A stretch of 6,913 nt of DNA from an uncultured Chloroflexota bacterium (GTDB lineage: Bacteria; Chloroflexota; Dehalococcoidia; Lucifugimonadales; CAJWER01), in the NCBI GenBank assembly GCA_913030785.1, contig CAJWER010000160.1, forward strand, positions 1-6,913, in the 5' to 3' direction. The notes beneath the pieces are model-generated. The model was not told the origin of the DNA and ran no database searches. It saw nothing but the letters and a program-made list of their open reading frames with translations. This document shows positions 1 through 5,936 of this stretch, piece after piece (position 1 is the first letter of the stretch; every line of letters starts with the position of its first letter). The position numbers and the translations under genes were made by a program.

Positions 1-147
1 TTGAGCCATTTGTGCTTTTTGATGACTTAACCCCGCCAGAGTCACCGCAGCGCCTTCTTGAGCAAAAAGCAATGCCGTCGCTTTACCAATGCCCGTAGCC
101 GCTCCACTAACCCAAGCCACTTTTCCATCTAATCGTTTGTCTGACAT
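1..147 (-). CDS. Short-chain dehydrogenase/reductase (SDR), N-terminal 49 residues, runs off the left edge
   Basis: This is the start of a classical SDR oxidoreductase, a cytoplasmic NAD(P)-dependent alcohol or ketone dehydrogenase. The sequence shows the N-terminal Rossmann unit: first strand KVAWVSGAATGIGKATA (residues 9-25) with the TGxxxGxG-type cofactor loop written SGAATGIG, then helix ALLFAQEGAAV and second strand VTLAGL. The residue after strand 2 is neither a clear Asp (NAD) nor an Arg (NADP), so cofactor preference is not readable. The catalytic Tyr-Lys lies beyond the window. The ATG at 147-145 is preceded by AAGG (minus strand, 158-155), a fair Shine-Dalgarno site. It lies 24 bp after an aldehyde dehydrogenase end, so the two probably form an operon that oxidises an alcohol or aldehyde (inference). 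Its GC and codon use differ from the rest of the window. The family call is sure; the substrate is unknown. Confidence 0.9.
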   Translation of the reverse strand, partial: MSDKRLDGKVAWVSGAATGIGKATALLFAQEGAAVTLAGLSHQKAQMAQ

Positions 148-171
148 AGATATACCTTTTCGCAAATTATT

Positions 172-369
172 CTATAAAGGACGCACCACAGACAAGCTGC
201 GCATGTAATCCATATAGGTTTCCACCGACAACACACCACCGCCCATTCCGCTCTTATTGATGCCACCATAAGGTACACCATGTGGAAACAGATTATGAGC
301 GTTAATCCAGCTATTACCGGCCACCATTTTTTCAGCCACACGTTGCGTCCGAGTCAAATCGCTTGACCA
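172..369 (-). CDS. Aldehyde dehydrogenase, C-terminal 65 residues only (5' part lost at a join)
   Basis: This is the last 65 codons of an NAD(P)-dependent aldehyde dehydrogenase, the enzyme class that oxidises aldehydes to acids. The visible sequence starts with WSSDLTRTQRVAEKMVAG, equivalent to the conserved ALDH segment before the final strand. It continues through NSWINAHN, and PYGGINKSGMGG (residues 33-44) matches the family PFGGxKxSGxG motif. It ends with the usual ETYMDYMRSLSV oligomerisation tail. The catalytic Cys and general-base Glu should lie upstream but are absent. Immediately before the Trp codon the same frame reads sequence that belongs to another gene in a different frame, so no start exists. 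About 47% GC here contrasts with the right-hand DNA. The SDR follows 24 bp downstream. The fragment is either the end of a gene truncated by rearrangement or, more likely, the edge of a foreign fragment joined artificially. Confidence 0.88.
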   Translation of the reverse strand, partial: WSSDLTRTQRVAEKMVAGNSWINAHNLFPHGVPYGGINKSGMGGGVLSVETYMDYMRSLSVVRPL

Positions 370-763
370 GCCGGGCCCCGTCTCCATTGTAGTAGCCTGT
401 TCGAAAGATCTCCAGTGTGAACGCGGACACCGGGTTCGTGCTGACCATAATCTGCAGTTTCTCGCCGGCACGAATGCTGTTCGCCGAGCAATACCCTTCA
501 ATCCACGGGCAACGTCCGTTGGCCAAGTGGGGAGTGATCTTCCCGGGGGTTTGGCGCGTGTTGGTAAGCATCCAGTCGCGCGTGCCGGGTTTCGCGTTTT
601 CACGCTGGACCAGATCTCGCCCAGGCGAACTGGAACGCGGTGAGGGAGCGGATTCTTTCGGCGCTCCATACGCTCCAACCGCAAGGCCCAGGCTAACTGC
701 TGCCACGCCTTTGAGTGCATCACGGCGATTCAAGCCGCGCTTAGATTCATTCGATTCGTTCAT
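332..763 (-). CDS. Tat-exported N,N-dimethylformamidase-beta-like protein, truncated after about 130 residues
   Basis: The N-terminus (143-codon frame) has a twin-arginine signal: LNRRDALKG at residues 11-19, then a hydrophobic stretch AAVSLGLAVGAYGA ending near residue 34. A Ser/Pro-rich linker follows (residues 38-50). The start of the mature domain, WIEGYCSANSIRAGEKLQ and IFRTGYYNGDGARL (about residues 87-132), is the N-terminal signature of proteins annotated as N,N-dimethylformamidase beta-subunit-like. In uncultured bacteria most of these have no proven substrate. Such proteins are normally several hundred residues longer, but here the frame runs into ALDH DNA and stops 8-10 codons later at 332, so the gene is broken. 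I chose ATG 763 because the Tat motif then sits correctly. AGGA lies 11 nt upstream (minus, 778-775), slightly long. An ATG at 814 would add 17 unlikely residues. It is last in the minus-strand gene row and 194 bp after the GH32-like gene, so it may be a separate transcript. Confidence 0.75.
   Translation of the reverse strand: MNESNESKRGLNRRDALKGVAAVSLGLAVGAYGAPKESAPSPRSSSPGRDLVQRENAKPGTRDWMLTNTRQTPGKITPHLANGRCPWIEGYCSANSIRAGEKLQIMVSTNPVSAFTLEIFRTGYYNGDGARLVKRFDSDATCG
355..372. other. Join between two unrelated DNA sources
   Basis: Left of this point the minus strand encodes ALDH and SDR in about 47% GC DNA. Right of it the minus strand encodes a DMFase-beta-like protein in GC-richer DNA. 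In one frame the sequence reads GDGARLV, expected for the DMFase-like family. In another it reads WSSDLTR, expected for ALDH. Both readings look acceptable over a short stretch, so the exact breakpoint cannot be fixed and a few bases of microhomology may be shared. No insertion sequence, target duplication or attachment site is visible at the join. Confidence 0.8.
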
Positions 764-957
764 GCTAAACGGATTCCTACATAATGTCGGTGAGGGCCCA
801 GGCGATGAGGCCAAAAGTGATCAGTTGGGGTCTTTGTCGATCGTCCAATAGATAATGGGTAGGGAGAATGGACGCGAAATACGCCGTTGGTGACAATACC
901 GAGGAAGTGCAGCCATTCGAGGCCCTTGCCTCCGCCCACGCGCCGGCTCGCACAACC
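764..957. other. Intergenic gap between GH32-like gene and DMFase-like gene
   Basis: These 194 bp carry no gene I can support. Minus-strand sequence just after the GH32-like stop contains a small hairpin (GAGGC, loop of 4, GCCTC at 932-919) with no T tract, so it is not a convincing terminator. I found no clear -35/-10 pair for the downstream gene. Confidence 0.5.
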
Positions 958-2547
958 TTACAGGAAGACTCGTTCCATGGTCCAGGCCTGGAGCTTCCTG
1001 CATCGGGCACGTTGGCCGCGGGCTTCGATGGAGAAGCCGACACTGTCAGTGCCTTCCGGGTAGACTCGGGTCAGGCAGGCGCTCTGCCCGTTCACGAAAA
1101 CCTCCACGATGCTGCGATCGACGAAGATTCGCAGCTCGAGTGGCTCACCCTCATGGTAGTGGAAGTAGCAGCTCTGCGGCTGGTTGATCTCCCCCTCCGC
1201 ACCGACGGTGGAGAAGGTTGGATCGAGGGTGATCATACTGTCACGGACACTCCAGCTGCGGTTGGCGTAGTCTTTGCCGACGTCCCGGTGAAAGTTCACC
1301 GCCGTGTATTCCGACTTGTCGGCGGCACGCAGAACGTTGAGTCGGATGTATCGTGCCTCCCCGGGGTCGATCGTGGCAATGATCTCCATGGCGTTGCCTC
1401 GCACTTCGTCCACCACGATTTCCTGGTGGGCTGGCAACTCGATGTCGGTCAGTTCTACCGCCTCCGCGCGCAGGGACTCGATATCGCCGGCCGGTGAGAT
1501 GAGCAGGCGGTCGCCCTCGCCGAGGGTGTAGCGGCGCGGCAAGGACATGATCTGTGCCCATCCCTCCTGCGGTCGTCCCTCCGTCACGTTGTAGATGCAA
1601 TGAACACCACCCGCACCGTCGGGGTAGGCGGAGGGGGCGTGAATGCTGCCGCTGCCCTGGCGGCCCGAGTTGAGGTATCCACCCCGGCGGGCGACGAATT
1701 TCTGCCGTGGCCGATCGTAGTCGCCGATCACGAACATTGCGCTGTGTACGTGGCTGAAGGTCAACAGGATATGTCGGTCACCGATGGGCCAGAAATAGGG
1801 ACATGACCCATCGTCGCCGGAGAAACCGAAGATGTCGTTCTCCATGAACTCCCCCATGTAGACCCAGTTCTCCAGGTCTGGGGAACGGTACAGATGATCC
1901 ACCATGCGACAGGGGGGCGCGTCCTGGTACCCCACCTTGTTATGCGCATGGGGCTCAGCGAGCGGATTGATGCCGTCCGCCCATCCGCCGCAGAGCACGT
2001 AGTAGAAGTCGCCGTCCTTCCAGATGCAGGGGTCGTAAATCTGGTGCGGCCTTCCGAGTTCGTCATAGTCGACGTTGGGGATCACCGCCTTGCCCGTGAC
2101 GACCTCCCAGTTGAGGAGGAGGGGATCGTCGGATAGGGCCACCATCAATCCCGCCTGCCCCTGGTGCCCGTAGTAGGCGGCGATCACCCGATCCTCTTCT
2201 ACGAAGCAGGTGCCGGAAAAGCAGTTCTCTTCCGTGTCGGGGTAGAGGGCGTAGGGCAGGTCGTGCCAGTGGATGAGGTCGTCGCTCACGGCGTGTCCCC
2301 AGTGGCCACGACCCTCGTCAGGTGAGCCCTGGTAGAAGAGATGCCACTTCCCCTGCCAGTAGCACAGACCATTGGGATCGTTCAGGCCATTCTCGGGTGG
2401 GCTGAAGTGATAGAACGGGCGATACGGGTCCCCTTCCTTGGCGGCTCGAGACGCGGCAAAGCGCTTCAGCAGGACATTGTCCTGAAGCTCCTGCTGCTGG
2501 GTGGCGAGATCAGAGCTGAAAGTCTGACGAGGCGTGCGGGATTTCAC
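958..2547 (-). CDS. GH32-family-like protein (invertase/fructanase fold) with altered acid/base motif
   Basis: A 529-residue protein with the GH32 plan: a five-bladed beta-propeller (about residues 40-340) and a C-terminal beta-sandwich (about 350-529). GH32 enzymes hydrolyse beta-fructosides such as sucrose, levan and inulin. Visible motifs are GLNDPNG with nucleophile Asp57, FSGT (110-113), YDP (Asp172, replacing the usual RDP transition-state motif) and the sandwich signature FVDRSIVEVFVNG (475-487). The family ECP motif with the acid/base Glu is here GDDGSCP, so Glu is replaced by Ser248, although Asp245 and Asp246 are close. It may use another acid, act on a different sugar or be non-catalytic. 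There is no signal peptide, so it is probably cytoplasmic. The start is GTG at 2547, with GGAG at 2558-2555 (7-nt spacing). The start overlaps the PhyH stop as GTGA, implying translational coupling. The fold is sure; calling it a fructosidase is not. Confidence 0.88.
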   Translation of the reverse strand: MKSRTPRQTFSSDLATQQQELQDNVLLKRFAASRAAKEGDPYRPFYHFSPPENGLNDPNGLCYWQGKWHLFYQGSPDEGRGHWGHAVSDDLIHWHDLPYALYPDTEENCFSGTCFVEEDRVIAAYYGHQGQAGLMVALSDDPLLLNWEVVTGKAVIPNVDYDELGRPHQIYDPCIWKDGDFYYVLCGGWADGINPLAEPHAHNKVGYQDAPPCRMVDHLYRSPDLENWVYMGEFMENDIFGFSGDDGSCPYFWPIGDRHILLTFSHVHSAMFVIGDYDRPRQKFVARRGGYLNSGRQGSGSIHAPSAYPDGAGGVHCIYNVTEGRPQEGWAQIMSLPRRYTLGEGDRLLISPAGDIESLRAEAVELTDIELPAHQEIVVDEVRGNAMEIIATIDPGEARYIRLNVLRAADKSEYTAVNFHRDVGKDYANRSWSVRDSMITLDPTFSTVGAEGEINQPQSCYFHYHEGEPLELRIFVDRSIVEVFVNGQSACLTRVYPEGTDSVGFSIEARGQRARCRKLQAWTMERVFL

Positions 2548-3413
2548 GGTGCTTCTCCGGGACGTGGGCTCTGCCGAAGTATCGTACCTGGATTTCGCGT
2601 TGTTCCAAACGCGACGTCGTTGTCCCTCTTCAAGATCTCTTCAGGGACTGCGTGCTGCCAGTACCCGGGAACCGTGTTGCGGGGCCGTTCGAACCACCCC
2701 AAGAGCAGCGACCTTCTCGTGTCGGAGCTGTTGGCTCTCGCTGCATGCAACGCGCGCGCCTCTCCTATCACGAGGTCGCCGGCTTTGACGGGAACATCGA
2801 CCTGATTCGGATGCTCCCGAAACTCCGCCGAGCGTTCATCGTGCGCGAGGAGATGGATGTTCGTTGCCTCATCCGAATCCTGTTGCGCTCTTTCGAGCTC
2901 ATCGTGGAGATCGATCCGCTTGCGGTGGCTTCCCGGGATGATCTGAAAACAGCCGTTGTTCCCGAGGGTATCGTGTAGATAGTAGGAGAGGAAGATCTTC
3001 TGCGGCCACGGGGCCAGACTGATCGGATCATTCCAGTCCATCCAGTCGTGGTGCCAGTAGAGTCTCGGTCCACCAGGGGGTTTGGAAAGCAAGATGAAGC
3101 TTCCGTGGGACTCGAAATCGTCCAATCCCATCGCCAGGAGCGCGTCGATGGTGGGCTGCCAGTTGACCAGTCGATCGATGAGCTCGCTGTCGTCGCGCCG
3201 CAGGTGCAGATCAGATCCCTGATACTGTAGCCCCGAGCTGGCTGCGCGTTCTCGCGGTGTCGACAACTCCTGCCGACTCGTAGCGGCGTCGAGCAGTCTG
3301 TCGGTCTCCCGACGCAACTCATCCAGGAAGTCATGAGACAGGACCTGCCCGACTACGCAGAATCCGTCTTCGGTGAGTTTCTCTCTGTTTTCGATTGCCA
3401 GCTCAGCTGTCAC
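2544..3413 (-). CDS. PhyH (phytanoyl-CoA dioxygenase) family Fe(II)/2-oxoglutarate oxygenase
   Basis: A 289-residue protein of normal length for the bacterial PhyH family, which hydroxylates varied small molecules using O2, Fe(II) and 2-oxoglutarate. The opening LTEDGFCVVGQVLS (14-27) is the typical N-terminal strand-turn-helix. The metal triad is visible: His121 and Asp123 in YWHHDWMDW (HxD), and distal His223 in GEARALHAA. Arg233/Arg234 follow at the position expected to bind the 2-oxoglutarate carboxylate. Between them, NNGCFQIIPGSHRK (152-165) is the conserved 'GS.H' stretch. No signal peptide is present, so it is cytoplasmic. The start is GTG at 3413, the first start after an in-frame stop, with a weak AGG 6 nt upstream. 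It lies 146 bp after the GH31 gene and overlaps the GH32-like gene by 4 nt, which suggests it acts on a sugar or glycoside handled by those enzymes (inference). The substrate cannot be read from sequence, and phytanoyl-CoA itself is unlikely. Confidence 0.92.
   Translation of the reverse strand: MTAELAIENREKLTEDGFCVVGQVLSHDFLDELRRETDRLLDAATSRQELSTPRERAASSGLQYQGSDLHLRRDDSELIDRLVNWQPTIDALLAMGLDDFESHGSFILLSKPPGGPRLYWHHDWMDWNDPISLAPWPQKIFLSYYLHDTLGNNGCFQIIPGSHRKRIDLHDELERAQQDSDEATNIHLLAHDERSAEFREHPNQVDVPVKAGDLVIGEARALHAARANSSDTRRSLLLGWFERPRNTVPGYWQHAVPEEILKRDNDVAFGTTRNPGTILRQSPRPGEAP
2555..2558 (-). promoter_or_regulatory. Ribosome binding site fixing the GTG start of the GH32-like gene
   Basis: GGAG on the minus strand, inside the last codons of the PhyH gene, lies 7 nt before the GTG at 2547. 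It supports this start over later ATGs, and reinitiation at the GTGA stop/start overlap. Confidence 0.7.
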
Positions 3414-3559
3414 GGCACGCCTGTCATTACGCTACGCGCAACCTGATGTCTTGAGGCTGACGCCCGCATCACCTGCCGGCAGGATTCGCAGAGCGAAGCG
3501 GGGAGCGGGTCTCTGGTCATTTATGCCCTGGTTGGGCACTCTGCCGAATGCGCTGTCGG
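3414..3559. other. GH31-PhyH intergenic spacer with palindromes
   Basis: 146 bp with no supported gene. It holds a perfect 12-bp palindrome CCTGCCGGCAGG (3472-3483), immediately followed by an inverted repeat TTCGC-AGA-GCGAA (3485-3497), and a 5-bp hairpin TGCCC/GGGCA near 3523-3537. None is followed by a T run on the minus strand. They look more like RNA structure between cistrons or a protein-binding site than a terminator. Confidence 0.45.
3472..3483. repeat. 12-bp perfect palindrome CCTGCCGGCAGG
   Basis: The sequence equals its own reverse complement. It lies about 60 bp before the PhyH start, next to a second small inverted repeat at 3485-3497. It could be an operator half-site pair, or part of an mRNA hairpin that tunes the downstream cistrons. 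Function is unproven. Confidence 0.5.
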
Positions 3560-5530
3560 TCACTCCGAGTACACTTTCTTGAAAAGCCCCAGCAGACCGG
3601 CGTCATCGCCGCGCACATACACGGGAATGCGCTCAATCGGTGCATCTGCCTCAACAACCTGTCCGCCCGGCTGTCGCTGGCCGGTCCAGGCACAGGTCCA
3701 TTCGGTTCCGATCGGGAGGTACACCTCCCGGCTACGCGCCTCAAATTTGGTTATGGGCGCCACCAGAAGATCGGGTCCAAACAGGAACTGGTCTTCCACT
3801 TCCTCAGCTTTTGGATCATCCGCAAAGTCGAAGAAGATCGGGCGCATGGGGGGCAAGCCTTCTTCGGAGGCCAGCTTCATCTGCGCCATGACATAAGGCC
3901 GCAGGCGCTCCCGGAGCAATATGGCTGCCCGGACATGCCAATAGGAATCTCCGCCGATACTCCAGGGCTCGTTGTTTGGTCGGTTACCGTGAGTACGGAA
4001 GACGGGAGTGAAAACGGCATACTGGTACCAGCGCACCATCAGTTCGTGAAAGCGAGGACTGCTGTTGTCATGGGTGATGAAACCGCCGATGTCGCAGCTC
4101 CACCAAGGAATCCCACTCATGGCGACATTCAGCCCCACCTTTATGTATTCTTCCAGATGCTCGAATGAAGAGAGGATATCGTGGGGGGCGGGACATGCGC
4201 CGTAACGCTGGCTCCCCGCCCAGGCATTGCGGCAGATGGTTACCACCTCCTTCTCACCAGCTGCAATCAGGCCTTCATAGATGTTCTTCTGATGGGCCAC
4301 GGGGAAGTAGGCATGTGTTTCTGTTGCTGGACCGATGTGAAACAGAACCTGATCGTACTCCTCAATGTTGTGGAATTCATCGCACGGATCGAGCCAGAAA
4401 GTACGTATGCCAATGTCGAAGTAGTTCTCTTTCCACTTACTCCATAGAAACTTGGCAGCTTCCGGGTTCGTCGGGTCATACTGATACTTGGGTCCGTCAA
4501 AACTGACCGTGTCCTTTCGCCCGCCGATGGAACCGGTGAACATGCCGTGTTCCTTCATGTGTGCGAAGTTCTCGCTCTTCTCGTCCACCAGGGTCCATGG
4601 CGAGATCATGATTCGTACACCCATCGCGTCCAGTTCTTCGACCATGGCTTTCGGGTCGGGCCAGAACTTCGGGTCCAACCTCCAGTTGCCAGTGATATCC
4701 CAGTGCTTGAAGTCGATGACCAGCACCGACAGGGGCAAGCCACGCCGTTTGAACTCTCGGGCCACACTCAGGAACTCTTCCTGGGTCTTGTAGCGGAGTT
4801 TGCACTGCCAGAATCCGGAGGCCCACCAAGGAAACTCCGGCGCATGCCCGGTGACATCGGTGTAGTTCTCCATGAGATCGGCGTAGGAATCCCCAGCGGT
4901 GATGTAGTAGTCGATCTGTTTGCTGCCACGGGAAACCCATCGGGTCATGTTGTTGCCGAATTCAGCTCTGCCAAGAGAGGGGTTGTTCCAGAGAAACCCA
5001 TAGCCTCGACTGGAGACAACAAAGGGCACAACAGCTTTGACATGGCGCTGGTAGAGATCAATCACGCAGCCCTTCAGGTTGAGCCTTCCGGTCGCGTTCT
5101 CGCCCATACCGTACAGGCGTTCCCCATCCTGTGCCTCAAAGTGCAGCTCACACTCAAAAAGGCCGTCGCCCACCGATTTGAACCGCCGTGTGCCAGGGTT
5201 GTGAGCATGAACGCGATAGTCGTATTCACGCAGTATCGGAATCGGTGTTTCGTCGGCCCATTTGAAGAACTCGAGATGACCCTTCTGGGTATAGATGTCA
5301 CGAATCCGCGCGGATATCTTCCCATTTCTGATGGTTGCCGCAGTATCGGAGGTCTCGATGTGTGCCTGAGTGTCAACGGGCTCTGTCAGCGCCCACGGCC
5401 TGTCGATGGTCTCAGGTAGTGGGGTCACACGAACCCGCAACCCATCGCGTCCCCAGGGTTCGATGACGAGGGTTTCTTCGCCTGACCTGTAGACGAGCTT
5501 GTTGTCGATGATTCTGACGTGCTTTTCCAC
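3560..5530 (-). CDS. GH31 family glycosidase, alpha-xylosidase-like, with divergent acid/base loop
   Basis: A 656-residue GH31 enzyme; family members cleave alpha-linked glucose, xylose or related sugars with retention. Domain order: N-terminal beta-sandwich with LYGMGENATGRLNLKG (about 139-154), (beta/alpha)8 barrel (about 230-545), then C-terminal sandwiches with FLFGPDLLVAPI (582-593). The barrel carries VIDFKHWDITGNWRLDPKFWPDP (start about 271), FWLDPCDEF with nucleophile Asp381, RNAWAGSQRYGA, PWWSCDIGGF (475-484) and FRTHG (511-515). The acid/base loop, usually WSGD, reads APHD with Asp451 kept. Residues after the nucleophile are PCDE instead of the common EAEPE. Overall it resembles the alpha-xylosidase-like branch, but the substrate is open. 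There is no signal peptide, so it is probably cytoplasmic. The start is GTG 5530, with AGGAG 8 nt upstream; an ATG at 5587 would add 19 Cys-rich residues unlike the family. It is the first gene of the probable GH31-PhyH-GH32 unit. Confidence 0.94.
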   Translation of the reverse strand: MEKHVRIIDNKLVYRSGEETLVIEPWGRDGLRVRVTPLPETIDRPWALTEPVDTQAHIETSDTAATIRNGKISARIRDIYTQKGHLEFFKWADETPIPILREYDYRVHAHNPGTRRFKSVGDGLFECELHFEAQDGERLYGMGENATGRLNLKGCVIDLYQRHVKAVVPFVVSSRGYGFLWNNPSLGRAEFGNNMTRWVSRGSKQIDYYITAGDSYADLMENYTDVTGHAPEFPWWASGFWQCKLRYKTQEEFLSVAREFKRRGLPLSVLVIDFKHWDITGNWRLDPKFWPDPKAMVEELDAMGVRIMISPWTLVDEKSENFAHMKEHGMFTGSIGGRKDTVSFDGPKYQYDPTNPEAAKFLWSKWKENYFDIGIRTFWLDPCDEFHNIEEYDQVLFHIGPATETHAYFPVAHQKNIYEGLIAAGEKEVVTICRNAWAGSQRYGACPAPHDILSSFEHLEEYIKVGLNVAMSGIPWWSCDIGGFITHDNSSPRFHELMVRWYQYAVFTPVFRTHGNRPNNEPWSIGGDSYWHVRAAILLRERLRPYVMAQMKLASEEGLPPMRPIFFDFADDPKAEEVEDQFLFGPDLLVAPITKFEARSREVYLPIGTEWTCAWTGQRQPGGQVVEADAPIERIPVYVRGDDAGLLGLFKKVYSE

Positions 5531-5538
5531 TTCCTTCT

Positions 5539-5543
5539 CTCCT
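5539..5543 (-). promoter_or_regulatory. Strong ribosome binding site deciding the GH31 start
   Basis: AGGAG on the minus strand, 8 nt before the GTG at 5530, with a further AAGGAA between them. This is the best Shine-Dalgarno signal in the window. It argues for the GTG rather than the in-frame ATG at 5587. Confidence 0.75.
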
Positions 5544-5786
5544 GCGCAACGAAAGTAACAGCAGCGAGGCGGCGTCACCGAACACACGGACGCGAGCTAT
5601 CCAGTCCGTCGAATCAGAAGTCAGCCGGAGGACCACCTGGACAGGCCGCTTGAGGTGTCCATTTTTTTTGGGGGAGTACCAGTACAAACACTGATCTCTT
5701 TTTTGATGCACGGCTCCTTCGAGGGCCATCAACGTTACACGAAAGCGGCAGCGAAGGCGCTCCCCTAAAACCCCACCCCCGACAAA

Positions 5787-5796
5787 TTGTGCACAA
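5787..5796. promoter_or_regulatory. Candidate operator palindrome TTGTGCACAA
   Basis: A perfect 10-bp palindrome in the leader of the GH31 unit, about 257 bp before its start. Short A/T-flanked palindromes of this kind are typical targets of dimeric repressors that control sugar-use operons. No regulator gene is in the window, so the partner is unknown and chance occurrence remains possible. Confidence 0.35.
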
Positions 5797-5866
5797 AGCC
5801 AACGCGGAGCCCTCTGGACGATCTCTGAATCTGCAGGAGTGCAAAGGCGGGATGATGATGGCGGGG

Positions 5867-5887
5867 TGGGGGTATTACTGGGGGTAT
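5867..5887. repeat. Two direct copies of TGGGGGTAT, 12-bp period
   Basis: TGGGGGTAT occurs at 5867-5875 and again at 5879-5887, separated by TAC. The first copy overlaps GGGGTGGGG (5863-5871), whose inverted copy CCCCACCCC lies at 5771-5779. The repeats sit just downstream of the terminator, in the region that should hold the GH31 promoter. They could be tandem activator sites about one helical turn apart, or simply low-complexity G-rich DNA. Confidence 0.45.
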
Positions 5888-5936
5888 GTGAGATGACCGA
5901 ATCTCTTACATGACTGTGTAACAACGAGTTATGGGT

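Larger units (their letters stand above)
5531..5936. other. Gene-free leader upstream of the GH31 gene
   Basis: About 400 bp between the terminator of the upstream gene and the GH31 start. Reading frames cross it, but their translations are low-complexity and I recognise none. It contains runs of G/C and A/T: T8G5 at 5662-5674, T6 at 5699-5704, CCCCACCCCC at 5771-5780 and GGGGTGGGGG at 5863-5872. It also has a direct repeat and a 10-bp palindrome, listed separately. The promoter of the GH31-PhyH-GH32 unit should be here, but I could not find a convincing sigma-70 -35/-10 pair. Confidence 0.6.

Noticed and set aside
370..723. Upstream extension of the ALDH frame to an ATG at 723
   Set aside because: This stretch is the DMFase-like gene read in the wrong frame. 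ALDH similarity begins only at the Trp codon near 369, so 723 is not an ALDH start.
919..932. Hairpin GAGGC-loop-GCCTC after the GH32-like stop as a terminator
   Set aside because: The stem is only 5 bp and no T tract follows on the minus strand.
777..1043. Minus-strand frame across the GH32-like 3' end and the gap, ending in a hydrophobic stretch LITFGLIAWALTDIM
   Set aside because: Most of it overlaps the well-supported GH32-like C-terminus in another frame. It has no good ribosome site, and the hydrophobic end is short. It would be a candidate small membrane protein only if conserved elsewhere.
868..1497. Plus-strand open frame of 209 codons opposite the GH32-like gene
   Set aside because: It is antisense to conserved GH32 C-terminal codons and its translation resembles no known family.
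4547..5419. Long plus-strand open frame of 290 codons opposite GH31
   Set aside because: It lies wholly opposite the strongly supported GH31 coding sequence. Its translation has no recognisable motif. It is the expected antisense shadow of a GC-rich gene.
5530..5587. Longer GH31 start at ATG 5587
   Set aside because: The extra residues (MCSVTPPRCCYFRCAGEKE) are Cys-rich and unlike GH31 N-termini. The GTG at 5530 has a strong AGGAG site.
5691..5760. Sigma-70-like box TTGATG with 17-nt spacing to GCATCA upstream of GH31
   Set aside because: The -10 match is poor and no better pair was found, so I do not call a promoter.
5588..5924. Minus-strand open frames in the leader upstream of GH31
   Set aside because: The translations are Pro/Arg/Ser-rich with no family signature, and they run into the GH31 gene out of frame. 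The codons follow homopolymer runs.
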